Below are positions 25,603-33,846 of a stretch of DNA of 64,000 nt, piece by piece. A program made the position numbers and the translations under genes. Numbering within the stretch: position 1 is the stretch's first letter; the number at the start of each line of letters is the position of its first letter. This DNA comes from JAFMJV01 sp963800275 (GTDB lineage Bacteria; Chloroflexota; Limnocylindria; Limnocylindrales; CSP1-4), in the NCBI GenBank assembly GCA_963800275.1, contig CAWDAI010000006.1, positions 124,001-188,000 of the forward strand. Direction: 5' to 3'. The notes below the pieces were generated by a model. That model saw nothing but the letters and a program-made list of their open reading frames with translations. It searched no databases and was not told the origin of the DNA.

Positions 25603-26868
25603 TCAGGCCTCGAAGCGCTTGAAGACCGCCACCGCGTTCTGGCCACCGAAGCCGAAACCGTTGACCATGGCCGTGTCGACGTGGGCCTCGCGCGCCACGT
25701 TGGGCACGTAGTCGAGGTCGCACTCGGGATCGGGCGTGGAGTAGTTGATGGTGGGTGCGAGCACGCCCTCGCGGATGGCGCCGATGCCCACGAGGGCGGC
25801 CACCGCGCCGGCGCCGCCCAGCAGATGTCCGACCATGGACTTGGGCGACGAGATCGCCAGCCTGTCGGCGTGGTCGCCGAAGGCGGCCCTGATGGCGCGC
25901 GTCTCGGTCACATCATTGAGCGGCGTGCTCGTGCCGTGCGCCACCACGAACTCGATCTCGTCGGCGGCCAGGTCGGCATCCTCGTAGGCGCGCTGCATGG
26001 CTCGGGCGGCGCCGCGGCCAGAGGGATCGGGCGCCGAGATGTGGAAGGCGTCCGCGGTCAGGGCCGCGCCCACCAGCTCGGCGTGGATGGTGGCCCCACG
26101 CCGCAGGGCATGCTCCGCCGTCTCGATGACCGCGATGGCTCCGCCCTCCCCGAAGAGGAAGCCATCGCGCGTCTTGTCGAACGGCCGCGAGGCCGTCTCG
26201 GGCGAGTCGTTGCGCTTGGACAGGGCACCCATGTTGGAGAGGGCCGCGAAGCCCATCTTCAGCAGCGGCGCTTCGCTGCCACCCGCGAGCAGCACGTCGA
26301 CCTCTCCTCGCTCGATCAGGCGCAGCGCGTCGAGGAAGGTGATGACACTGCTGGCACAGGCGGCGACCTGGGCCTGGACCGGGCCGGTGAGCCCGTACTC
26401 CATGGACAGGAGGCAGGCCGCCATCGAGCCCGAGAGGGCCGGGATGGCGAAGGGGCTGACGAAGCGAGGCCCCCGCTCCATGGTCGTGACGTGGCCGTCG
26501 ATGACCTCTTCCAGGCCACCGCCGCCGGTGTTGACGATGACGCCCACGCGATCGCGCTGCTCCGGCGACCAATCGCTGAAGTCGAGCCCCGCGTCAGCCA
26601 CGGCCTCCTTGCCCGCAGCCATGGCGAAGTGGATGAAGCGGCTCATGCGCCGGGCCATCTTGCGATCCATGCCCGTGGTCGGGTCGAAGTCCTTGACCTC
26701 AGCCGCGATGCGCACGTCCAGGTCGGAGGCGTCGAAGTGGGTGATCGGCCCGCCACCGCTGACCCCGGCCTTGGCATTGGCCCAGAAGGTGGGGTAGTCG
26801 TTGCCGATGGGCGTCACCGCGCCGAGGCCGGTGATGACGGCACGGCGCGCGGGATCGGAGGATGGCAC
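25603..26868 (-). CDS. fabF: Beta-ketoacyl-ACP synthase II (KAS-II type), copy 1
   Basis: This 421-residue condensing enzyme has the full Cys-His-His triad: C in AQVAACASSVITF, H in VVAHGTSTPLND, and K/H in SSPKSMVGHLLGGAGA. It begins AVITGLGAVTPIG. The GTG at 26868 is supported by CAGGAG nine bases upstream. The open frame continues far upstream only because it runs through the neighbouring gene on another frame. It is the last gene of the minus-strand set fabD, fabF copy 2, mpaB-like, fabF copy 1. Having two ketosynthases hints at more than housekeeping fatty-acid synthesis, or at one substituting for the frameshifted copy. Confidence 0.92.
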   Translation of the reverse strand: MPSSDPARRAVITGLGAVTPIGNDYPTFWANAKAGVSGGGPITHFDASDLDVRIAAEVKDFDPTTGMDRKMARRMSRFIHFAMAAGKEAVADAGLDFSDWSPEQRDRVGVIVNTGGGGLEEVIDGHVTTMERGPRFVSPFAIPALSGSMAACLLSMEYGLTGPVQAQVAACASSVITFLDALRLIERGEVDVLLAGGSEAPLLKMGFAALSNMGALSKRNDSPETASRPFDKTRDGFLFGEGGAIAVIETAEHALRRGATIHAELVGAALTADAFHISAPDPSGRGAARAMQRAYEDADLAADEIEFVVAHGTSTPLNDVTETRAIRAAFGDHADRLAISSPKSMVGHLLGGAGAVAALVGIGAIREGVLAPTINYSTPDPECDLDYVPNVAREAHVDTAMVNGFGFGGQNAVAVFKRFEA

Positions 26869-26884
26869 GGAAGCGAGCTCCTGT

Positions 26885-27790
26885 TCAGTGGCGTAGGTGG
26901 ATCGTAGCCCAGCCGTGTCGTGATCGCGCGTCCCCGAGGGAGGGGCGTCGGGTCCGCCGCTCCGCAGCTCGTGCCTGGGGCATGGCCCGCCAGCTCCGCG
27001 GCAAGCAGCGGAGCCAGGCATGGAGACCGGTCCCGAGCGCGCGAGCGGCGAGCTCGTGCCCCGGTCCCCAGGCGATCCCGAAGCCATCACGGACCGAGGC
27101 CGGCAGCAGGCCCAGCCCGGGCAGCATCGCCAGGTCCATGAGCGGTCGCGGCAGGTAGGGAACCGGTGGATGCAGGATCGAGCCCGACAGCCGCAGCGCC
27201 GTGTCGGTGACCACCACCGGGCCGCCCGGCGCAAGCTGCGCCTCGAACCACTCGACCAGGGCGGCCCAGTGGGGCGGACTGCTCTCGAGCGGGATGCCCA
27301 GGAGCTGGCCCGTGCGGCGGGTCTCCTGCCACAGGCGCTCGCATCCCTCCGCCGAGAGGGGGCCGACCCAGCTGCGGTAGGCCCGCACGCTCATGATCAC
27401 CAGCGTGGTCTGTACCCAGAGCAGCAACTGCGGGTCCAGGGCACGGTAGCGGTCGGCTCGGCTGGCGATGCGAGCGGCCGGATCGCGGACCTCGCCCTGG
27501 ACCTGCGCGTGGACCGCGTTGAGGCGTCGGACCGCCCGTTCGGCGGTGGGTCCGTCCCCGAACACCAGGTCGAGGGTCGTGCGCAGTGTCCGCCGCAGCC
27601 GCCCGAAGGGATCCGCCTCGTAGTCGCTGTGCGCGGCCACACCTTCGGCCACGAGGGGATGGGCGATCTGGAGCAACAGCGCAGCCGGGCCTGAGCCCAG
27701 CAGCACCGCCTCGCGGTTGACCCGCCACATCATGCTGCCCGGACCATGCAGGCCCGAGCGCCGATCGATGGGCGGGTCGGTATCCGGCAC
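26885..27790 (-). CDS. MpaB-type oxygenase (DUF2236 family)
   Basis: This 301-residue protein matches the DUF2236/MpaB family, whose characterised members (rubber oxygenase Lcp, mycophenolate MpaB) are haem-dependent oxygen-using cleavage enzymes. The family core is present: LQIAHPLVAEGVAAHSDYEA, with two candidate haem histidines, followed by DPFGRLRRTLRTTLDLVFG. The middle helix LLLWVQTTLVIMSVRAY and the C-terminal part are also typical. The GTG start at 27790 has no clear ribosome-binding site. It sits between two ketosynthase genes on the same strand, an unusual place for this family and possibly a sign of oxidative processing of an acyl chain. Confidence 0.83.
   Translation of the reverse strand: MPDTDPPIDRRSGLHGPGSMMWRVNREAVLLGSGPAALLLQIAHPLVAEGVAAHSDYEADPFGRLRRTLRTTLDLVFGDGPTAERAVRRLNAVHAQVQGEVRDPAARIASRADRYRALDPQLLLWVQTTLVIMSVRAYRSWVGPLSAEGCERLWQETRRTGQLLGIPLESSPPHWAALVEWFEAQLAPGGPVVVTDTALRLSGSILHPPVPYLPRPLMDLAMLPGLGLLPASVRDGFGIAWGPGHELAARALGTGLHAWLRCLPRSWRAMPQARAAERRTRRPSLGDARSRHGWATIHLRH
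26901..26906 (-). promoter_or_regulatory. Candidate internal -10 box TACGAT upstream of fabF copy 1
   Basis: TACGAT lies inside the 3' end of the mpaB-like gene, 33-38 bases before the fabF GTG. It could give a short leadered transcript using the CAGGAG site. It matches the window's recurrent box but may be chance. Confidence 0.3.
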
Positions 27791-27812
27791 GCCGGCGCGG
27801 GCGCGCGGCGCG

Positions 27813-29079
27813 TCAGTCTCCGAGATAGCGCTTGAAGATGATGGCGCCGTTGTGCCCGCCGAGGCCGATGTTGTCGCTCATGGCGTAGCGGATCTCCTGC
27901 TCGCGCGAGTCGCCGGCGACCACGTCGAGGTCGATCTCGGGATCGGGCTCCAGGTAGTTCTGGGTGGCAGGGATGACCTGGTGGTGCACCGAGAGGGCCG
28001 TGAAGACGCCCTCGATGGCGCCGGCCGCGCCCATGAGGTGGCCGGTCATGGACTTGGTGCCGCTGATGCCGATCTCGCGATAGCGATCGGGGAAGACGGC
28101 CTTGATGGCCTCGGCTTCGCGCAGGTCACCAAGGGGGGTGGAGGTGCCGTGGGGGTTGATCATGTCGATCTGTTCGCGGGGCACGCCGTGGCGCTGGAGC
28201 GACCACTCCATCGCCCGCCGCACGCCGTCCCCCTTGTCCACCGGCTGGATGAGGTCCCAGGCATCGGCCGCGTTGCCGTAGCCGACGACCTCGGCATAGA
28301 TGGTGGCGCCGCGAGCCTTGGCATGCTCGAGATCCTCCACGATCGAGCGCACCCGCGCCCTCGCCCAGCACGAACCCGTCGCGTGTGCGGTCGAAGGGCC
28401 GCGAGATATCACTCAGCGGCCGGCCCTCGCGGGGCGTACCCATGCCGCGCATGTTGCTGAAGCCGACGTAGCCGACCTCGTAGAGCGGAGTCTCGGTCGA
28501 GCCGCAGACGGCCGCGATGTAGTCACCGCGGCGGATGCCCTCGGCCGCCTCGCCGATGTTGTGGGTGCCGGTGGAGCAAGCGGTCACGATGGCCATGTTG
28601 GGGCCCTTGGCACCGAGCTCGATGGCGATCTGGCCCGAGGCCGTGTCCGGCAGCATGTTGGCGATGAAGAAGGGGCTGACGCCCTTGGTGCCCTTGGTGG
28701 CGAGGGACTCCATGGCGTCGGCCATGAGTCCCGGACCGCCGACGCCGGAGCCGAAGATGACCCCGACCTCCTCGGCCATCTCCTCGTCGATCTCGAGTCC
28801 GGCGTGGGCCACCGCCTGCTTGGCTGCAGCCACGCCGAAGACGACGTTCTTGTCGGTCCGCCGGACGGCCTTGAAGTTCATCCATTCCTTGGGATCGAAG
28901 TCGCTGACCTCGCCGGCCGCGTGGCACGGTGTGATCTCCGGGTCCCAGCGAGTGATCAGCCGAAGGCCGCTGACACCGTTCACGAGGTTGTCCCAGGCGG
29001 TCGTCACATTGGTGCCCACGGGGCTGATGATGCCGAGGCCGGTGACCGCCACACGGCGGTCAAAGTCAGGTCGACGCAT
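27813..29079 (-). pseudogene. fabF: Beta-ketoacyl-ACP synthase II, copy 2, with one frameshift
   Basis: Two frames together give a full KAS-II of about 422 residues. The 5' frame runs from ATG 29079 (VAVTGLGIISPVG) to RDGFVLGEGAGAL; the rest (IVEDLEHAKARGATIYAEVV onward) is in the next frame. One extra base near 28344 (a G on the coding strand between CTC and ATC) explains the break, and the total length of 3n+1 agrees. The triad is otherwise complete: C in TACSTGTHN, H in NPHGTSTPLGD, K/H in GTKSMTGHLMGAAGA. Either the gene is dead or the base is a sequence error. The absence of any other decay favours the latter or a very recent event. Confidence 0.85.
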
Positions 29080-29106
29080 TGGTGTTCGCTGTGCTCCTGT
29101 GATCGG

Positions 29107-30045
29107 TCAGGCGGGCAGTTCGAGGCCGCTCTCGGTGGTGATGTCGTCGATGGCGACGGTCGTGACGTCCTTGTCGATGCGCCGGACGAGACCGGTCAGG
29201 ACCTTGCCCGGGCCGACCTCGATGAACGTGTCGGTCCCGGCCGCGACCATGGTCTGGACGGCCGTGACCCAGTCGACGCCGCGGGTGAGGTGATCGATGA
29301 GCTCGTCCCGGCAGGCCTCGCCATCGCTGAGGACCATGGCGTCGGCGTTGGCCAGCAGGGGGGCCGCGGGGGTCCGGAATGAGACGTCCGCGAGCGCCTG
29401 GCGCATGCCCTCGGCCGCGTCCGACATCAGGGGCGAGTGCGCAGCCACGCTCACCGGCAGCACCATGCCCCGGCGCGCGCCGAGGTCCCGGGCCGCGGCC
29501 GCCGCCGCCTCGACGGCGGCGCGTTGCCCGCTGATGACGATCTGGCCGGGCGAGTTGCGGTTGGCCACGGTGATGATGCCCTCGACCGCGCCGATCGCGA
29601 TGAGCTCCGCCTCGCGCTCGTCGGGCAAGCCGATGATGGCAGCCATGGCCCCGTCGCTGGAGGTTGCCTGCATCAGCCGGCCTCGTTCCCGTACGAGGCG
29701 AACCGCATCGCCCAGGTCCAGCACCCCGGCGGCCACCATGGCGCTGTACTGGCCCATGGAGTGGCCGGCGTAGAAGCTGGGTGTGCCATAGGGGCCGGGG
29801 GCACCCCCGAGCGTCGCCTGCAGCGCCCGCTGGGCGGCGATGGAGGCGGCGAGCAGCGCCGGCTGAGCGTTGACGGTGAGGTCGAGCTGGTCCGCCGGTC
29901 CTTCCCAGGCCAGGCCGGAGACGGGCTCGCCGAGGGCATCGTCGGCCTCGGCCCAGACGGCCGCGGCGGCAGCCGAGACAGCGGCGAGGGCGCGGCCCAT
30001 GCCGACCGACTGGGAACCCTGGCCGGGATAGATATAGGCAGGCAT
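29107..30045 (-). CDS. fabD: Malonyl-CoA:ACP transacylase
   Basis: The 312-residue protein opens with AYIYPGQGSQSVGMG. Its catalytic serine lies in GHSMGQYSAM, the arginine in RERGRLMQ and the catalytic histidine in VAAHSPLM. It loads malonyl groups onto acyl carrier protein for fatty-acid chain extension. The ATG at 30045 has GGGGAG ten bases upstream; the frame is open beyond it without similarity. It is first of the minus-strand fab set and divergent from a MarR-type regulator. No acpP, fabH or fabG is in the window. Confidence 0.92.
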   Translation of the reverse strand: MPAYIYPGQGSQSVGMGRALAAVSAAAAAVWAEADDALGEPVSGLAWEGPADQLDLTVNAQPALLAASIAAQRALQATLGGAPGPYGTPSFYAGHSMGQYSAMVAAGVLDLGDAVRLVRERGRLMQATSSDGAMAAIIGLPDEREAELIAIGAVEGIITVANRNSPGQIVISGQRAAVEAAAAAARDLGARRGMVLPVSVAAHSPLMSDAAEGMRQALADVSFRTPAAPLLANADAMVLSDGEACRDELIDHLTRGVDWVTAVQTMVAAGTDTFIEVGPGKVLTGLVRRIDKDVTTVAIDDITTESGLELPA

Positions 30046-30131
30046 CGCTCGATGCTCCCCTCGTTTCAAGTCAGGAGCGCCACGGCCGATCCTGGGCGCG
30101 GCAGGGCGCGTCACCGGAGACGGTAGCAGGC

Positions 30132-30689
30132 ATGGCCACGAGACCGGCGTGTTTGTATGCAACCATGCACTTGATGGATGACTCACCGCTGTCGCCCGTC
30201 GTGGAATCCGCCCGCGATGAGCTGCAGAACCCACGGATCCTCTCCGATCGCATCGCGGTCGGCCGGGCGCTATGGCGAGAGCTGGTCATCGGCTTCGCGG
30301 CGCAGCTGGGCACGCTCGACCTGGGCTTCACGCAGCTGGCTGCGCTCTACGCCATCGCTGGTCCCACCACCCTCACCATCGGTGACCTGGCCGAGGCGCT
30401 CGGGCGCTCGCCCTCGGCGACCAGCCGCCTCGTGGCCGGACTCGTCGAACGGGGCTACGTCGAGCGGGAGGAAGAGATCGTCGACCGGCGACAGCGCGTG
30501 CTGAACCTGACGCCGGACGGCCTGGCCGTGCTCGCGTCGGTCGATCGCGACCGCGCCGACCAGTTCCTCTCGGTCGTCCGCCCCATGCCCACCGCGGAAC
30601 GAGCCCTCGTGGCCATGGGCGTGGCCGCACTTGCCAGTCACGCCATGACCCACCGGGGTGCCCTGCGCCACGGGCGCTCGCGTCGCTGA
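30132..30689 (+). CDS. MarR-family transcriptional regulator
   Basis: This 185-residue winged-helix protein has the MarR pattern: a helix pair, then LTIGDLAEALGRSPSATSRL as recognition helix-turn-helix, and a wing around REEEIVDRRQRVLNLTPDG. It lies divergent from fabD with 86 bases between starts, so control of the fab set, as FabT does in Firmicutes, is an attractive inference. The start is uncertain. ATG 30132 is the longest, with GGAG 12 bases before it. ATGs at 30165 and 30174 would shed an atypical N-terminus and place a TGCA-rich symmetric stretch in the leader. Confidence 0.8.
   Translation: MATRPACLYATMHLMDDSPLSPVVESARDELQNPRILSDRIAVGRALWRELVIGFAAQLGTLDLGFTQLAALYAIAGPTTLTIGDLAEALGRSPSATSRLVAGLVERGYVEREEEIVDRRQRVLNLTPDGLAVLASVDRDRADQFLSVVRPMPTAERALVAMGVAALASHAMTHRGALRHGRSRR
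30152..30170. promoter_or_regulatory. AT-richer TGCA-repeat stretch, possible MarR operator
   Basis: TTTGTATGCAACCATGCAC contains two ATGCA half-sites and a TATGCA that could be a -10 box. It lies at the 5' end of the regulator, facing fabD, and is the only AT-rich patch in this divergent region. Confidence 0.25.
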
Positions 30690-30750
30690 CCGATCCAGAC
30701 CCCCGGCGGCACAGCCAAAGCGCCCGGCAGCACGAACCGAGGCGGCGATG

Positions 30751-30756
30751 TAGGCT
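30751..30756 (+). promoter_or_regulatory. -10 box TAGGCT for the secreted BNR protein
   Basis: TAGGCT lies 54 bases before the ATG at 30811. Here a leader with its own AGGAGGA ribosome-binding site (seven bases before the ATG) is present. The same box is therefore used for leadered as well as leaderless genes. Confidence 0.45.
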
Positions 30757-30810
30757 CGGCCGTGAGAGGGAACGAAGAGCGTAGGTGAGCCCGCGTAGGA
30801 GGAACACGCC

Positions 30811-31995
30811 ATGGTCGTCAAGCGAGGACTCCTGCTCGCCGTCGGATCCGCACTCGCGCTGGTCCTGACGGCAGCGACACCCCTGGTGACGGTGGGCCGG
30901 GAGGCGCTGCCGAGCCCTCTGCGCGCGGCCAACCTGCTGCGCGTGAAAGCCATCGCGACCAACGGCGTCATCAAGCCGGGCATCGTGGCCGTGGGTTATC
31001 AGGAGGCCAGCAAGCCTGGCCAGCTCTACGTGGCCTGGAGCAACGACCGTGGCACTGACTTCCGCAAGGCCAATGGCAAGCTGCGCCGCTACCGCGTCGT
31101 CGGCGACCCCTCACGGGGCATGTCGCTGGCGATCTGCGCCGGTCGCATCTGGATCGGCACGGCCTGGCACCGCCCCGGCGACAAGGCCGGCGATTCGGAC
31201 GTCATCCTCACGAGCCGGACCATCAAGGGTGGCGCGGCCCAGGCGCTGATGACGAGCACATCCGGAGATCACCGCGTCAGGGACGTCTCGGTCAACTGTG
31301 TCAGCGGCAAGCTACTGGCGGTCAGCTGGCTGGAGAAGAGCGGCAGCCAGACCAGGGCCCGGCTCCTGCTTCGCAGCGTCGAGCCCCTGGGCACCACGCC
31401 GGCCTATGAGCAGGTCATCGACCTCGGCCCGGCCGACTTCCGAGGCGGCCTCTCCGCGGCCTCCATCCCCCAGCAGGTCGCTGTCGCCTACGTGCGCAAT
31501 GGCGACCTCCGCCTCTACCGCCAGGCGGTGCAGGACAACCAGGCCGGTGTGGGCAGCCAGAAGACGATCGTGTGGAAGGGGGTCAAGAACCCCAAGATCG
31601 CCGCGCGCCGGAACCGTCTCGCCGTCACCTACTCGGACGCGGGCAAGGTCAAGGCCAAGCTCAGCCGTGATCGAGGCGTGCGCCTGAGCAAGCCATACCT
31701 GCTGGCGCGGACCGGTGGCACGCGCCACCCCTCGATCCCCTGGTCCATCGACGTCGTGGGCGGGAATGTCGTGGCCACGGCTTCGGTCTACACGCCGTCG
31801 ACCGGCAAGTCCGCCCCCAAGCGCATCAGCACCTCCGATTTCGGTCAGACCTGGAGAACGCGCGACTACGGCAACCGCGGGGCCCGACTTGACGCGTTGC
31901 TCAAGTCCAAGAAGCAGCCGGCCCGCCTGCTGGAGGCCTGGCACAACAACGCGCCCAAGGGCCGGGCGGATACCCTGCGTGCTCGCTACGAGTAG
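30811..31995 (+). CDS. Secreted BNR/Asp-box repeat protein (sialidase-like beta-propeller)
   Basis: The 394-residue product has a Sec signal peptide (KRGLLLAVGSALALVLTAA). It then shows a regular beta-strand pattern with Asp-box motifs: SNDRGTDF near residue 77, a weaker SRDRGVRLS near 288 and the classic STSDFGQTW near 345. Such loops mark sialidase-like propellers. I do not see the arginine triad of true sialidases, so enzymatic activity cannot be claimed. The start has a strong AGGAGGA site. It is monocistronic, between a MarR gene and convergent ilvD. Confidence 0.72.
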   Translation: MVVKRGLLLAVGSALALVLTAATPLVTVGREALPSPLRAANLLRVKAIATNGVIKPGIVAVGYQEASKPGQLYVAWSNDRGTDFRKANGKLRRYRVVGDPSRGMSLAICAGRIWIGTAWHRPGDKAGDSDVILTSRTIKGGAAQALMTSTSGDHRVRDVSVNCVSGKLLAVSWLEKSGSQTRARLLLRSVEPLGTTPAYEQVIDLGPADFRGGLSAASIPQQVAVAYVRNGDLRLYRQAVQDNQAGVGSQKTIVWKGVKNPKIAARRNRLAVTYSDAGKVKAKLSRDRGVRLSKPYLLARTGGTRHPSIPWSIDVVGGNVVATASVYTPSTGKSAPKRISTSDFGQTWRTRDYGNRGARLDALLKSKKQPARLLEAWHNNAPKGRADTLRARYE

Positions 31996-32041
31996 CCGCG
32001 CGCCTCGCTGACGGCGGTCTGCGCAGGGAGAGGTTCGCCGT

Positions 32042-33748
32042 TCAGGGCCAGCGCGGACGCGTCACCGCACCTTCGCTGGCGGAGCTCACCAGTGATGCGT
32101 ACTTGGCCATGACGCCGCTGCGATAGTGGGGCTCGGGCGCGGACCAACCCGCGCGACGCTCCGCGAGGACCCCTTCGTCCACGTCGAGGTCCAGCCGGCG
32201 GCTGTCCACGTCGATGGTCACGGTGTCGCCGTCTTCGACCAGGGCGATGGGGCCGCCCAGCGCTGCTTCCGGTGCCACGTGGCCGATCATCAATCCGCGC
32301 GTGCCACCGCTGAAGCGCCCGTCGGTCAGGAGCGCGATCGACGTACCCAGCCCCTCGCCCACGATGGCCGCCGTGATCGCGAGCATCTCCTGCATGCCCG
32401 GGCCGCCGACGGGGCCTTCGTAGCGCAGGACCACGACGTCACCGGGCTTGATCTCCTGCGCCTTGACCGCGGCGAAGCACTCGGCCTCTGAATCGAACAC
32501 CCTTGCCGGTCCGCTGAAGTGGCGGGTCTCGTGACCAGCCAGCTTGATGACGCAGCCGTCGGGTGAGAGCGAGCCATGGAGGATGGCCAGGCCGCCGGTG
32601 GCCTTGATGGGATCCTCGATGGGACGGAAGACATCCTGGCCTGGTGTCTCGACGACCTCCGCGGCGATCTGGGCCAGTGTCTGGCCCGTCACCGTGTTGG
32701 CATCACCGTCCATCAGGTCCGCCTTGAGCAGCTCGCGGATGACGATGCCGATACCGCCGGCCCGGTAGATGTCCGCTGCCGCATAGCGTCCGCCAGGTCG
32801 CAGGTCACCGATCATCGGGGTGCGGGTCGCGATGTCGTGGAAGTCGTCGATGTCGAATTCGATATCGAACTCACCCGCGATGGCCAGGAGGTGCAGCACC
32901 GCGTTGGTCGAGCCGCCGGTCGCAGCCACGCCCGCGACCGCGTTGTCGACCGAGGCGCGGGTCACCAGCTCCCGGGGGCGCGAGTCGTTCCGGACGAGGT
33001 CCATGACCAGCACGCCACACTGTCGGGCGGCATCGTCCTTGGCGGGGTCCTCGGCCGGGATGCCATTGAGCCCGGCAGGGGAGAGGCCCAGGAACTCAAG
33101 GCACATGCTCATGGTGTTGGCTGTGAACTGGCCACCGCAGGCCCCGGCCCCGGGGCAGGCCGCCTCCTCGATGGCGTACAGCTCTTCGGCCGAGAGCTTG
33201 CCGGCGTTGTAGGCGCCGATGGCCTCGTACACGCTGACCACGTCCTGCGGCTGGCCCTTGTAGGTGCCCGGGTAGATGGTGCCGTTGTAGAGGATCACCG
33301 AAGGGATGTCGAGGCGCGCCACGGCCATGGCCGCACCCGGATTGGTTTTGTCGCAGCCGGTGAGGATGACCATCCCGTCGAAGAGGTGACCGCGGGCCAC
33401 GAGCTCGATCGAATCGGCCACCACCTCGCGGCTGACGAGGCTGGCCTTCATGCCCTCGGTGCCCATGGCCACGCCATCGCTGACCGCGATGGTGTTGAAC
33501 TCCATGGGTGTGCCGCCGGCAGCGCGGATGCCTTCCTTCACGTACTGGGCCAGGCGCCGCTGGTTGAGGTTGCAGGGCATGGTCTCGATCCACGTCGTGG
33601 CCACGCCGATGATGGGTTTGGCCAGGTCCTCGTCGGTGAAGCCCACGGCCTTGAGCATGGCCCGTGCGCCGGCCCGGTCGGGGCCGTCGGTGAGTGCTGC
33701 CGAATGGCGCTTGGCGGTATCAGTGGGCTGGTCGTAGGGCGATGCCAT
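32042..33748 (-). CDS. ilvD: Dihydroxy-acid dehydratase
   Basis: IlvD (568 residues) dehydrates 2,3-dihydroxy-isovalerate and -methylvalerate to the 2-oxoacids of valine and isoleucine synthesis. Iron-sulfur ligands lie in TGCDKTNPGAAM and CPGAGACGGQFTANTM, and the C-terminal GRFSGGTRGLMIGHVAPEA is the second family signature. The ATG at 33748 has GGAGA about nine bases upstream. It is unlinked to the ilvBNC operon 9 kb away and has its own promoter region facing the sulfatase. It is intact, unlike the leu genes nearby. Confidence 0.95.
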   Translation of the reverse strand: MASPYDQPTDTAKRHSAALTDGPDRAGARAMLKAVGFTDEDLAKPIIGVATTWIETMPCNLNQRRLAQYVKEGIRAAGGTPMEFNTIAVSDGVAMGTEGMKASLVSREVVADSIELVARGHLFDGMVILTGCDKTNPGAAMAVARLDIPSVILYNGTIYPGTYKGQPQDVVSVYEAIGAYNAGKLSAEELYAIEEAACPGAGACGGQFTANTMSMCLEFLGLSPAGLNGIPAEDPAKDDAARQCGVLVMDLVRNDSRPRELVTRASVDNAVAGVAATGGSTNAVLHLLAIAGEFDIEFDIDDFHDIATRTPMIGDLRPGGRYAAADIYRAGGIGIVIRELLKADLMDGDANTVTGQTLAQIAAEVVETPGQDVFRPIEDPIKATGGLAILHGSLSPDGCVIKLAGHETRHFSGPARVFDSEAECFAAVKAQEIKPGDVVVLRYEGPVGGPGMQEMLAITAAIVGEGLGTSIALLTDGRFSGGTRGLMIGHVAPEAALGGPIALVEDGDTVTIDVDSRRLDLDVDEGVLAERRAGWSAPEPHYRSGVMAKYASLVSSASEGAVTRPRWP

Positions 33749-33834
33749 GGTGCTGCTCTCCGGGGACTATGGGTTCTTCCCATCGAGTGTATCGGCTGCC
33801 TCCGCCGTCGTGAGCGGGTTCCTACCCGAGCGTC

Positions 33835-33840
33835 TAGCAT
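33835..33840 (+). promoter_or_regulatory. -10 box TAGCAT, leaderless start of the sulfatase
   Basis: TAGCAT is followed by six bases and the GTG at 33847, with no ribosome-binding site between them. Confidence 0.55.
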
Positions 33841-33846
33841 CGGTCC

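Noticed and set aside
30811..31995. Sialidase activity for the BNR-repeat protein.
   Set aside because: Asp-boxes are structural; I could not locate the catalytic arginine triad and Tyr/Glu pair.
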